Shown here in pieces: positions 1-11,578 of a stretch of 64,000 nucleotides of DNA (position 1 is its first letter; each line of letters opens with the position of its first letter). The stretch is from Acanthosoma haemorrhoidale (taxonomy: Eukaryota > Arthropoda > Insecta > Hemiptera > Acanthosomatidae): positions 78,161,104-78,225,103 of the forward strand of contig OV884014.1 of the NCBI GenBank assembly GCA_930367205.1, written 5' to 3'. The notes beneath the pieces were generated by a model. It was not told the origin of the DNA. It worked only from the letters and a program-made list of their open reading frames with translations, and ran no database searches. Made by a program: the position numbers and the translations under genes.

Positions 1-155
1 GAGATAATTGGTAGAAAAATATGTGACACTTGTCCGAAGATTCTTACTAATGCCCTAGGAGCCAAAAAAAAAAGTTGAGTTTAAAAATTCGTTTTAGTTT
101 TTATTATGAATATGCAATACAGTTATGGATGATGGAATTTGATTTTTTGCGTAGA

Positions 156-312
156 GGACTTGGGGGCCTCTGGGCTGTTTGTAAATATTGTATGAATGAG
201 CGAGTGAATGATGAATTGTAAATATGGTATGAATGATAACATTTATCTCAATTACTCATTGCCTAATAAAAGGCAGATTGTAATTTTATCTTAATAAAAT
301 TGATTGAAACCG
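156..312 (+). mobile_element. LINE family A (Jockey-like), 3' end
   Basis: This severely 5'-truncated copy holds only the 3' untranslated tail: the CTGGGCTGTTTGTAAATATT block, two TGTATGAATGAGCG-type repeats, the stem-loop around TGCCTAATAAAAGGCA and AATAAAATTGATTG. A 7-bp GCGTAGA lies on both sides (149-155 and 313-319) and is the probable target duplication. The same tail follows an ORF2 C-terminus in the copies at 44436 and 57525. Confidence 0.8.
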
Positions 313-2759
313 GCGTAGAATAAGAACGAAAATACGTCGGATCTATCTAATTAAATCCGGTTAATAAAACCAAATTATAAGGCGAGGTAACACCTAGTGC
401 TAACCTCAAAAAAGAATAATTATACTGCGAGGTCTAATTTATAAGAAAACTTTGGAGGACAAATAAAAAAAATGGAAAATATTCTCCAAGAGAGAGGATC
501 TTACCTACAATTATAATTGTACCGGAGGAAGTCGGAGTCAAGATAAATAGTCAGTGGCAATGCGAGAACAGGGCGCGGTGTCTAGTCTAATTGCAGTTGT
601 AAATCTTTTATAATTGCTTCCAAGTGGTTGTTAACAAGTCTTCGATGCTTTCTATAATGTTATTTACACTTGGCCATATGATAAAAAAGATTCTTCTGTC
701 ATGCGAGAAGAATGTTTGTTGTAAAAATGACTCTAAACAAAATTATTTCAATTTATTTATTCGCGTCGTATCCAGAAAATGTGCTGTAAATATGACAAAA
801 TGACATGTCTGACATGAAAGCAGAGAACTTCCAGTGAGTACTCTCTCATTTTCATGAAGATACATTTGAAAAAAATCATTAATCATTAATTCAGAAGAAT
901 TTTAATGTTTTAATTTAATGAAGAATGTTTCTGTATAATGTTCTAATCCAGTCGTGAATGAAAGGAATTTTTAGATCGGTGTGACGAGAATGATTTCGTA
1001 CGTATAAAAGTGCACCTTTGATTTTTTAGTGATTTTGACTGAAAAATTTGTATAGTCTTGATATTAGTCTTCTCAGCTTGTCCGAAAATGTTGACTCAAT
1101 TTGTTCAAATTGGTTTCAGTAGAACTTACTATGCTCATAGTAGTAGGAAAGGGATGTTTGTTATTTACATTTGATCTTAAGATAGGATTCCTACACATTA
1201 AAAATCATTTCGACGTGAAGTACACTTCAGGTATCAGAATGAAGTTACTCTATTTTGAGGCTCTTCTCCAACAACAAGTAGTTAGCACACTTGAACACTA
1301 CGTAGAGGGACCCGGGTTCAATCCTCAGCTTCTGAGGATTTTTCCCTTGAGTGATTCGGAGAACCGAATTTATTTTAGTTTTTCAATCGGCATTATTAAT
1401 ACGATATTTTTGCCTAACTACAATGTTATTTTTATTGTACTTAGCGATTTCAAAAATAAATTCTAAGAGGCTCAGGTGATTGGACATCAGGACAAAAACA
1501 TTTTTTTACCATGGATTTTTTTTAGGGGCATGTCAAGCACAAGGATCATTGACGCCCTGAGAATTTATTTATTTCATTTTGTTATCATCGTATGGTTTTT
1601 TTTGTACAAACGTACAACTACCAAAAACTTCTAAACTATAAAATAAAATTAATACTTAAAACTAAAATATCTACTTATTTATAAGATGGAAAACAGAAAC
1701 AAGGAAAATAAAACTACAGCTAAAAGACCAATTTCTATTGGCCCTAAAAAATAAAATGAATTTCTATGTTTATCTTCTTTATAGAAAAATTACGCACATT
1801 CTATTTCACTAAATTATTGTTGCTACACTTACAATTTTCAAGAAACCATTGAGTGCTTTCTTTTACATGTAATCAATAAAGCCAATCTTTATGGTGACAT
1901 GTAGTCGGGCGATGGTAGTACGCCTAGAAGATTTTTTTTTATTCTTAAATTTCTTAGATTTTTTCTTATTCGGTTATTCACTGTAGTTTAAGGAAATTAC
2001 TAGTACAGCTCATATTCCAGGATGGCAATGGTGTAAAGGTTAAAGCCTTTATTCAAAATTACACCTGAGTACGTAACAGTCTGGGACCTAGGAAGTTAAA
2101 AATTCCCTGAATTGGTTTGTGGGATTAATTTGGACCTGAGTTTAGTGAATAGAATTGCTTCTGTTTTTTTAAATATTTATTTTAAATTTCCACCGGTGAA
2201 AGTACTTATTTGAAAAATGACATTGTATGTTGACAATAATATCAGCTTCACACCTTCATACGTAGTATATATGTTTGTCCATTAAGAAACTGCTAAGATT
2301 AACCTTATCGGCAAACGAAAAAGAAAAATGACTTAATATTTAAATAAGCGTACAAGAATGAGGTAATTGAGAACACGACTATTAAGGTAGGCGGATCGAG
2401 GTGAACGAACTCTGGTGGAGCACGCGATTACCACGACCTACATGCCTAGCCATAAATATGTACTTAGTAGTCCGCTTGATGACAGTAAATGTATCCAATT
2501 ACATTTTAATGACTGCTAATAATTATTCTGCGAGATGGTTACAAGCCACCAGACCTGTAACTCTAGTGCTCTTTACTGAGTAGGAGTCAGTTTACAGGTT
2601 TGCTGTTGCGTGAATGGTGAAAATATTACCAAGTCTCTTTGTATTCATCGAATGCCCATATATCATGTGCTACACATGCCCGGTTTGATGCTCAACTTCA
2701 AATTACAAAAAACTTCAAATCCTCTAAAAGCTGTTTAAAAATAGCAAGAAACATCGACT
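313..2759. other. AT-rich sequence without recognisable genes
   Basis: The longest open frame (1101-1466, plus, 121 codons) has no recognisable domain and a composition expected by chance. No transposon family was identified. Confidence 0.5.
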
Positions 2760-2940
2760 ACTGCACTAACATTACAGAAGAATTTCAAATGACAATTATA
2801 GATACATGTATTAAAAATTTATCATTTTTATTTTCAAACAATTTCCCTAATCAGCAAACCCTCTAATAAACAAAATAGGAGACGACAATAAAGATACGTT
2901 ATAACAATATATTCACAAAAGGACAAAATATGTATCCTTT
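2760..2940 (+). repeat. Dispersed repeat E, copy 1
   Basis: This matches 26480-26660 in the same orientation: TTATAGATACAT, TTTATCATTTTTATTTT, AGCAAACC(C/G)TCTAAT and TTCACAAAAGGACAAA occur in the same order and spacing. It is old and diverged; the family is unknown. Confidence 0.6.
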
Positions 2941-4460
2941 TATTATGATATTATTTATTGGGAGCTAACTCCCTAGATAAAGCTTAGTATTAACTGCATA
3001 TTAACATTTTTATGGAGGATTTTTAGTTTCGCTTTTTCTCTAAAATAAATTTATTTAATTATCATCAATACAAAAGCAATAGAAAGAAAATAACATGTAG
3101 GAATAAAACATGTGTTTTTAATTTCCAATAGATACCCTCTCTCACTCACTCACTCTCCCTCTTTCTACCTCCCCCCCTCTCTCTCCTAAACGTTGAACCA
3201 CCAGAGTGAGAGCAATAAGTGATTCATTGGACAATTACTAACCAGGTAATTGTACCTCAATACTATACATATCAAGATGGCCGCCATATAGTGAAGTGTT
3301 TAGTCACTGTGAACTGTTTCAAGATATGAGGGTTCTGGATTTAAATCCCGAAACGAAAAGTAAATGTATGTAATTTCCTTAAATAGTGGTTGGTAGCTCG
3401 GGAGTATATAATAAATATACAAACATTTTTTCGTTTTTTGCTATTTGATATTCTTACTTGTTTTTTTTTTCAAATTACCTAATACAAACCGCACCAGGGG
3501 AATGCAGTGAATTTGAATTGAAAATTAAGAAATAAACTGAATAGAACAGAGAAAAAGGAAACGCGTAATGGGGACCTACCAAGGACGAGCTGTAAACTTT
3601 AAAAAAATCCATAAGAGGAATTATTTTTTGGGAAATCGGCTTTATGGAGATAAGGATGATGTAAGAGTGGTTTTCATTAAATTTATTAATGCACAACGTT
3701 TTGACATACCATGAATTGCTGAATCAATTCCTATTGCGTGACGGTAGAAGATGGGTCTTAAATCATTCTCACTTCTAGAGAATCGCAAATAAATATTACT
3801 AGAGTAACAAATGGGAAAATTACGCTTTATATTGAGATTCGCTAGCTACGTAGCATTAGCAGTTGACTAGACCCGACCCTCTACATTCTCAGATCTTTCA
3901 GTACGTCATAACTGGTAATTAGCAAAAAGTAAATTTTTCTCTACAAATCCTAGCTTATCCGAAATAAATATAAAATATAGTTGGGAAAATTATTTTTAAA
4001 AAATGTAAAATTAGCGGCCTCCACTGACCATTAAACGAATAAAGCTATATTACTGTGGCAATAATGATCATTTTATTTCGCATTCCATTTGGAAAGTCCG
4101 CAGGATCCGTATGGAAATATAAAACCCTAAACATGACTCTAAACAACGGCCATAAGCAATCAGATATCCACATAACCATTAGTTCTAACGAGCTCAAACT
4201 ACATTTTGGATCCAATAACAGTAATGTTCCTGCATTTACCTTGTTCTCTTTTCTACCCGCATATTGTTCACTTAGGAGGCGCCTATCTCTAATGAACCCC
4301 GTGTAGAACAGAAGGGCTTACCTACCGGAATCAGGCATTTTGAGTAGCGAATATGTAGACTTATTGACCCCTTCGGGAGTCGTACTCAGGCTCACAGCAT
4401 CTTGTAGTTACTTAAGTACCATACTCAAAAGGCCTAATGAATCAGAACCCTTTTTTTGCC
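2941..4460. other. AT-rich sequence without recognisable genes
   Basis: Apart from the CT-rich tract at 3131-3186, I see only short chance frames. A box-B-like GGATTTAAATCCC at 3339 is not part of a tRNA fold. Confidence 0.5.
3131..3186. repeat. CT-rich simple-sequence tract
   Basis: An imperfect run of CTCT, CACTCACT and CCCCCC motifs with no coding or regulatory signal that I can support. Confidence 0.7.
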
Positions 4461-4465
4461 CTACC

Positions 4466-4582
4466 TGAGGCTGAGCCTCAAACGGGCTTGCCCCACAAGC
4501 CCGTGAAGCGGGCTCGTGGGGTTACGTAGCCTATGGTGCGCGTATTCCGGTGCAATGGGATTGTTGCACCGGTCAGCGCACC
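4466..4582. repeat. Cluster of strong hairpins
   Basis: Consecutive inverted repeats: TGAGGCT/AGCCTCA (4466-4480, one-base loop); CGGGCTTG/CAAGCCCG (4483-4503, five-base loop); an alternative CCCCACAAGCCCG with CGGGCTCGTGGGG (4491-4521, 12 of 13 pairs); and GGTGCGC/GCGCACC enclosing CCGGTGCAA/TTGCACCGG (4535-4582). The block is GC-rich in AT-rich surroundings. On the minus strand it is followed by an A run (4451-4457), so it may be the structured 3' end of a non-LTR element. Confidence 0.8.
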
Positions 4583-4807
4583 TTCGGTTATTCTGTTTTG
4601 TTCCATTTATTCTCAAAAACAAAGAAAAAAAAACACATGATAATACTATATAAAAAGAAAGAAGAAAACACAAAACTAAAGTAAAGAGAAAAGAAACAAA
4701 CGAAACACCTCTAATAATATATTTACAAATCCTAAACTAGCTACACATACTATTTACATACAACCACTCGCAAAATTATAGTATCTCAGTTATTGGTGTT
4801 TAGTATT

Positions 4808-4972
4808 GTCGGGAGAGGTCTCGTCGACCCCGGCCACTGCCCGGCGGGCGTGAGAAAGAGATAAATGACTAAAACTGTGTTCTTTGACTTTTGCAAACTG
4901 CAAAGTTGCGGGCAGCTTCGAATTGGTTTATTGATCTGACTCCATAAGATCTTATAAGGTGTGCCCCGGGTA
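4808..4972 (-). mobile_element. LTR-derived fragment
   Basis: It begins TGTCGGG and includes TTGATCTGACTCCATAAGAT followed by a GGTGTGCCCCG block, which closely matches positions 10853-10900 of the family 2 LTR. The rest is diverged or rearranged. No target duplication was found, so it is a partial or decayed LTR. Confidence 0.5.
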
Positions 4973-6869
4973 TTTTTCCAGTAACATAGTGTATTTGACT
5001 GATTAAATGAAGAATATTATTGAAGTGTTTTTAGAAATATAATAAAAATCTTAAGACAACCATATGTAGTCCTTAAGTAAAAGTTGAGATGACTAAATAA
5101 TACAAAGAAGAGATGAGCTGAGATATAAGAAGCTAAATATACTAGCTTAAGAAAAGTAACAGATTCTGAAGCCTGGCTCCTGAAATTGAGATTAAGAACG
5201 GCGTAAAATAATAACCAACGTGGTCGAATTGTCCTTAAATATGTAATAAATCAACTATTTAAATAAAGTATTTTCCACTTAATTTATTTCGTATGTTCAA
5301 AAATTTAATTTTATTTTGTAATAGATGTACCCATCTTTTGGACATTAAAAATTGCTCTTGGATATAACTTAAAAAAAACAAAATGGCAAGTAGACTTAAA
5401 CTCGTATCAATCAGTTAAGGTACTAATACATTTCAAGGTTTGTGATTTAACCTGGTTATATACCTCTTAACAGTGAAAGGTACGATGTACCTAATCTGTT
5501 TGGAACGAAAGGGGCTTCAAGTCCATGTTGGATATTCAAAGTAATTAGAGTAATCCCTTGATTCCAGTAAAGTTGAAGTTCCAGGAGACCTTCGGGAATG
5601 TTAGTATCCAGTCTCCGTGTGAGATTGATAGGGTGAGAGATAGGAGAAAAAATTAATTTAAAAATTCAAATACATACTTGAACAAAATTATAACTTCATT
5701 GAAGTTCTATGCTATGAATAATTTCCTGTTTATTCCTCAAAAGGAGAATTTTTAGTAGTTAGCGAATATGATATTCTGGCTGTATGAATTTTCATTCAGT
5801 TCCCCAGCAAACTGTATCGTATAACATGAGAATAATTGGAAATTCATACATTTCGACATTTTAGAACTAATGTTCTTCTGATAGTTGGTGATGAGGAGCA
5901 ATATTGCTTTAATCTTTAATATCAATTTTTTAAGGGTCTATTTAGAAAAATAGGAATAAACAATACATCAGGTTTATGAAAAAACATTGAAACTATGTAT
6001 CCATTCCGTTTTGTGTGGCGCTTTCCATACTTTTTTAAATATTATTTTTGTCCTAAAATTCATAGAATTATATATTTCCTACTGAGAAAATGTAAAATGG
6101 TTTATGAAAACGTATACTTTACAGTTTAAGTACCCGGAGATTTAGGCATGCCTTAAAATAACACCTTTATCCCAAAGCTGTCCGCCTAGGCAATAAGCAA
6201 AGAAGTAAATATTGGACAATCGGTGCCCCGCCAGCTATTCCATGTACCTGATTGGCTTGTGGATTAGTAAACGTAAAAAATGTTTAATACCGTGAGAATA
6301 TGATTTTGTACGTTAAATGATGCACCTGTGTTGAGTTTTTATTTATTTCCGTACATTTGAGTTCAATGTGTCTAAATTGTATTCAGAAGAGTTTGCATGT
6401 TAATAGTTTCCGGAAAACGAGATGTTTGTTATATGAAGTTCCAGTAAATGCTTCAATAGTTTGAGCCGGCGACTGAGTGGGTCATTTTTAAGATTTCATA
6501 ATCAAGAAATAAGTCTGTGGTAGTTTTTCGATTGATTGGTTGGGCTTATTTATACAACTACTGGCGTATTCAAAATAATTTGGAGTATGTGGTAGTGCCG
6601 CAGTTTCAAGAGCAATCCTGCATGCCAATCTCTGTCAAAAACCTGTTCTACATCAAGAAATGCTACGGTCACGAAGATATTTAACGACTCTGTGAAGTTC
6701 GTGAGAGGTTGAGTGAAGTGAGCGGAATCCGGATCGATAGTCTGGATAAGAGAAAAATTTCCATTTAATAGGTAAGTGCAGTGGTAAGTGAGAGAGAGAG
6801 AGTTTTTTTCATGTCGGCCAATCCTATGACCAGTACCTCTAGTGACCTCTTGCTGTGTCGGAATCGCGA
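4973..6869. other. No recognisable feature
   Basis: It is mostly AT-rich DNA with no long open frame. A short GA tract occurs near 6788-6800. Confidence 0.5.
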
Positions 6870-7022
6870 ACTACCCCCCTCTCTCTATACTAACACCAAA
6901 GATTTATTGACAAAATATGGAAAGGTAGGCGGGTGTTTACTGATCCGAGAAAAAGGTAACTTCTATTTATTTGTGGTGAAGAAGTTAGCACAACATGCAC
7001 AAATACATAATCATATAATGTA
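6870..7022 (+). pseudogene. Possible macrodomain (OARD1/TARG1-like) relic
   Basis: The plus strand encodes NTKDLLTKYGKVGGCLLIRE followed by KGNFYLFVVKKLAQHAQIH before a stop at 7021. The order K-x-G-G, then a charged pair, an aromatic-rich strand (FYLFVV) and K-K-x-x-x-H resembles the middle of small ADP-ribose-binding macrodomain hydrolases, in which KVG...V-L+R...FIYYLVTK..H.P is typical. The upstream glycine-rich N-terminal motif and downstream GCGLD motif are absent, and no splice sites convincingly join it to other coding sequence. It may be a processed or transposon-carried relic, or a chance likeness. Confidence 0.25.
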
Positions 7023-9001
7023 ATTTACACTAGTAGCTTACTCATGAGAATTAGAGTGGCGTTGACGAGACCAGTCCTGAAGTTGTACTTGACCAACTTG
7101 ACGGCATGGGCCGGATATTTGGCAGCTGGAGGTATCCATTCGGCTTTGCTACCGGTCTTCACTACTACCCAGCTCAAGAGGAGGCTGGATCCCTGGAACA
7201 TATCACATCCTGTTAATCATTCAAGCAAAAACTAAAGTCATCGATTTAGGAAAATATATCTGTGATGTTTAGAATAAGGTACTCGAGGGGAGACGAGGAA
7301 CTTTGAGACACAACCGTAAATGAAGATGCAACGATGTGTAAATCCATTAATCTATGATGCGATGCCTAGCCTTTCAAAGTATCAGAGCTTTTTTGATTAT
7401 ATTTACTTTCAAAGCTGCCTCCAGGAAATAAGTTTTTTTTTTATTCAAAGATACAATCCAAAGGCTAGTTATGTTCTAACTATTTATGTAAGGGTTTTAT
7501 CGTTGAGTATACAAGTAAAGCCGATTTCAACGAATGCATCATCAAAATAAACATGTTGTAGAAGGGGGAAAATACAACAGAAAAATTACTGAGCTATGCG
7601 AAATATACCTAAAAAGAAAACAACAGAATCAGACATTTGTACGTTTCTCAATCAACTAGATCATAAAATATTATAGCTTTAAAACACAATCTTACATAAA
7701 GGCCTTCACAATTTTGGGTGGATTTTTCATTATTTTATTTTTTGTTTTTCCGCAAGCTAGTTTGTACTGTAGTCTGCACGCCAAGTTCTTTGATTGTATT
7801 GAATTAATTACAACAAGGTAATTGGTATTTTTTGTTGTAGAAATACTTGGAATTATTTGTTACACTGATTTGGTGACTTTATATCAATTTTTCGAAAAAA
7901 TTGAAAAAATGTAAATTGCAAACTATTGGCATAAAACTTTAAAACTATTTTCTACGATATCAAATGCTTTGTGGGTCGCATAACTAGATTTTTTGGAATA
8001 GCTATGAAATCATTTTTACGCAGCCAGCCATAATGTCTGATACCTTAAATAGATTTTGAGCAGTGAAATAAAAGCAAGAGCAAAAATTTGTATTCTCATT
8101 TTTCCCCATTAACCTAAATGCATCATATACACACTGACCTAAGTTGGTTTTTTACAATCCTTTGAAATTTCAGATAGATATCATAACATTTACGTCTGTT
8201 AATGCGCGATAGCAAGCAACCGGTGGACGATATCCGCGCATACTTGTTCGAAGCATATCCCTTCAGCTTCGGATAGAAAAAAAAACTCGTTGTTCTGAAT
8301 TAAGCAACGAGTTAGCCAAAATATCGGAATTTTCATGCAAAAAAACAACAACTATTCACATTAGTCTTCCCTGTTCGTGCTGTACGAGAACCACAGCCAT
8401 TTTCACTGTCGTTCGTGATGATCGATGCAGTCGAGCTGAGTAAATCATAAATAATGATTAGGCGGCGCGCAGAGATGGCGTGAACCACGAACACTCAGCC
8501 TTGGCCTTGCTATGATGAGGAAGCCATTTTGAAGTATTCCAAATTATTCCTTCTTATATAGGGCACTAGCTGGGTGTAGGTAATACTTTCTGTCAATAGT
8601 GAAATACGCCAATTATGTTCCGGAAATATATAAGCATATATATGCAAAATATATTACTTTGCACTATTTACTTTTTGAGAACCATTGTTTGTTCAAAGCA
8701 TAGCACTTAGTTCATCGCCCTTTTTGTGGATCGATGGGTTAACTATACAGGAAGGCTGGTTCTATTCCTCTTTTGACTCACCTTAGAAATATTTCCGAAT
8801 GTTGTGGCACGATATGTTTCTTTTTTAGCCACGTCTGGTGAATTGAGTAGTTATTTGGATAAACATAAGGCCCTAGAAACCATCAAGGTTATATCCCTAC
8901 TGGTTGAGGGTTGGAATCATTAAAGAATGGATACACTGAGCTTTGCTTAAAAGTAAGTTCTTTAGGCGGAATCACAATGAAAGAAGAGATGAGATAGTGA
9001 A
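7023..9001. other. No recognisable gene
   Basis: A GC-richer stretch at 7060-7200 is open on the plus strand in two frames but matches nothing I know. The hairpin at 8284-8313 is the only other structure seen. Confidence 0.45.
8284..8313. repeat. Perfect 9-bp inverted repeat
   Basis: AACTCGTTG and CAACGAGTT are separated by 12 bases and follow an A run. No U tract marks it as a terminator and no transposon was recognised around it. Confidence 0.6.
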
Positions 9002-9911
9002 TGTAGCGACCGCTAACTACATAAGATAAATCACCCATTACTCTATTGAATATATATTGTCAATTGCTTATAATATGTTGTAAATTAATTTAAACAAATG
9101 TAAATAACATTACCAAACCATAAGACATAACAGTGTAAATATTGTAAACAATAAAAGACGCAGCTGCAAAAAACTAGTCAGAGGCCCTTGAAGGGAGAGT
9201 CAGGTAGCGGCTAGGGATTGGATGGGTCCCGGTCTAGAACAGGCAAGCGTCACCGCAACCCTGCGGTTTGGTTGGTCAGAATATAACCCCAGATCATTGG
9301 TTACTGGGGGATATATATACGCCCTAGTTTTAGCTGATAAATCATTTTGACTACGGCTTTCGGGACTGCTACTTGCAGCAGCACTGATGTTTCAAGATTT
9401 GGCCTTCTCATTTCTAAAAACCTCTGTATCTCTCTTCCTAACCTTGCTATGTTTTAGTCCGGCCTCGTCAGACCCCACACTCTCCTAGTGGGATTCTCTG
9501 CCTTCGTCTCGCTAAAACTAGCAGCTTCTTGAGAGAGACCTCTCCCTCGTGGACAACGGTTTCCGGGGACTTACAAATGTTACCTAGTAGTGTCTCCCAC
9601 GGCAGTCCAGTCTGCCTCTCTCCGGTTCACACTCGCCTTTGGGATCCGGGTGGTTTTCGCCTACCCTCAGATACCGAGTGTGAATTCGTGGTCATTCCAA
9701 GACCACATAAACTACCTACAATACCTACCCTATACCTCTTCTTCTGAACATAGTGCACTGTCGGGATACTTACACATACTTATCAAATATGAAGTCAGAT
9801 AGTACAGTAGTAAGACCTGTCATGAAGCAATTGTCAAGGTCATAGCCTAATCAACCCTCTCTTCGTCACTAGGGCTAGGGTAACTAGGCACCCCCTCGTG
9901 TCAACCCGACA
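9002..9911 (+). mobile_element. Solo LTR, family 1
   Basis: A 910-bp LTR beginning TGTAGCGACC and ending CAACCCGACA, flanked by a perfect 5-bp GTGAA duplication (8997-9001 and 9912-9916). A TATA-like ATATATATA lies near 9310. No gag or pol sequence lies on either side, so it is a solo LTR left by recombination. The terminal dinucleotides and 5-bp duplication fit Ty3/gypsy or BEL elements. Two overlapping open frames near 9529-9802 are LTR sequence, not genes. Confidence 0.9.
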
Positions 9912-10094
9912 GTGAAGATTCTGATTGCATGGCTGTATATCATCCATGTGTACCGGCCATATTCGCCATCAATCGAAGATTTAAAGTTTAAGAAAACGAC
10001 TGACTTTGTTTAGGCTGACACATGAATTTTGGGTGTGAAAGTTAGTTGTGTTAAATGTTATATATTTTTTTTGTAAATTTTAATTGTAGACTTT

Positions 10095-10309
10095 TTTTTT
10101 TTTTTTTTTATTTTATTTTATTTTTTTTTTTTTTAAGAGATAACAACTTTATTATGATGAAATTACAATCTGCCTTTACTTAATAGGCAATAAATAATTG
10201 AGATAAGTGTTTTCATTCATACCATATTTACAAGTCATCATTCGTTCGCACATTCATACAATATTTACAAACCTTTACAAACAGCCCAGGGGCCCCCCAA
10301 GTCCACGGT
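10095..10309 (-). mobile_element. LINE family A (Jockey-like), 3' end
   Basis: A 5'-truncated copy with a T-rich stretch on the plus strand (its A tail) followed by the family A 3' tail. It is flanked by a perfect 10-bp duplication TGTAGACTTT at 10085-10094 and 10310-10319. It lies between two solo LTRs of opposite orientation. Confidence 0.88.
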
Positions 10310-10674
10310 GTAGACTTTCTAGGATAAGAACACGGCATAAATAGTTTATAAAAGGAAGTGGGTACGTAATGTTTTTTTCTTAAATTCCTATTCTAGTATT
10401 TAGTACGATTTATCGATTTGTATCGATATAGTTTATATAGCATAGGTTAATGATTTCATAACTATTCTGTCTTAAGCTAATATTTAAGATATTCAGTTAA
10501 ATACAGTACTCGCCCAAATCCTAGTCCGGAGCTTGGCAATATATATTATATGTTGAATATGTACACAGTCGGACGGTGAAACTGAATGTACACATTATGT
10601 GATAGAGGAAAGAGGAGTATTTATTTAATATTTGTAGATAGAACATGGAACGAACTAAATTAGTTAAACATATC
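10310..10674. other. No recognisable feature
   Basis: AT-rich spacer between the LINE A insertion and the family 2 solo LTR. Confidence 0.5.
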
Positions 10675-11578
10675 TGTCGGGCTCAGTTAACTGAATATCC
10701 CCAAAGTGGGGAGGAGACGCCCACCACGAGCTAGGGTCACTACAACCTCTTAGCCGCCGTTCGGTGAGCGCCTAGAAAGGGATAACGCCCGCCTTATTAC
10801 CTGGGGTCTTTCACCCTGGCTGCCGACCTAGTCGGCGGGCAGCCTAATTCGTTTGATCTGACTCCATAAGATCTTTAGAAGGTGTGGTGTGCCCCGACAG
10901 TGCACTATGTTCAGGAGAAAAAGTACAGGGTAGGTTTATAGGTAGTTTATGTGGTCTTGGAATAGCCACGAATTCACACTCGGGTCTAAGGGTAGGTGAA
11001 AACCGTCCGGATCAAAGGCTAGTGTGAACCGGAGAGAAGCAGACAAGATTGCCGCGGAGACGCTACTGATAAGTTTGTAGGGTCACGGCAACCGTCGTCC
11101 GCGAGGGAGAGGTCTCTCCCTAGGAGGTGCTAGTTTTAGCGAGACGAAGGCAGAGATTCCCACTAGGAGGGTGTAGGGTCTGACAACGCCGGATTAAAAC
11201 ATAGCAAGGTTAGGAAAGAGAGATGCAGAGGTAGTTGAATGAGAAGACCATGGTTTTGGGGAGAGCAGCAAGCGCCAGTGCAGAGAGAGAGAGAGGAGAT
11301 AGTAGTGTTCCAAGTGACGGTCCGGTTCGTTATGCTAATTTTGTCCTGTGCCGCTTCTTATATAGCCGGTCCACCCTAGAGGGGATGGGTCCCCACCAAG
11401 TTGCCCCGGGAAGTGGGGATGGCCCCCACCTGCGGCTGTTTACTCTACTGGCTCCTCCACCTACTCTCACTGATTTCATAATCTTTATTAACAACAAAAT
11501 ATGGAAACATAGATAGGTTTATTATGATTCGAGAAGAGGGGAACTTTTAATTATTCCTAATTAGAGATGGCCACAACA
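10675..11578 (-). mobile_element. Solo LTR, family 2
   Basis: A 904-bp LTR; on the minus strand it starts TGTTGTGGCC and ends with GCCCGACA. A perfect 5-bp ATATC flanks it (10670-10674 and 11579-11583). The distal half resembles the family 1 LTRs (GTGCCCCGACA, GCACTATGTTCAGG, the conserved CACACTCGG region), but the first half is unrelated. It contains a short GA/TC tract near 11283-11296 that corresponds to the long microsatellite at 51283-51415. A TATATAAG promoter-like motif lies on the minus strand near 11360. Confidence 0.9.

Noticed and set aside
1101..1466. 121-codon plus-strand frame
   Set aside because: No domain, no splice signals and hydrophobic-rich composition typical of AT-rich chance frames.
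9529..9802. Two overlapping plus-strand open frames
   Set aside because: They lie wholly inside the solo LTR at 9002-9911, and the same sequence recurs in the LTR at 35599 in the opposite orientation; not genes.
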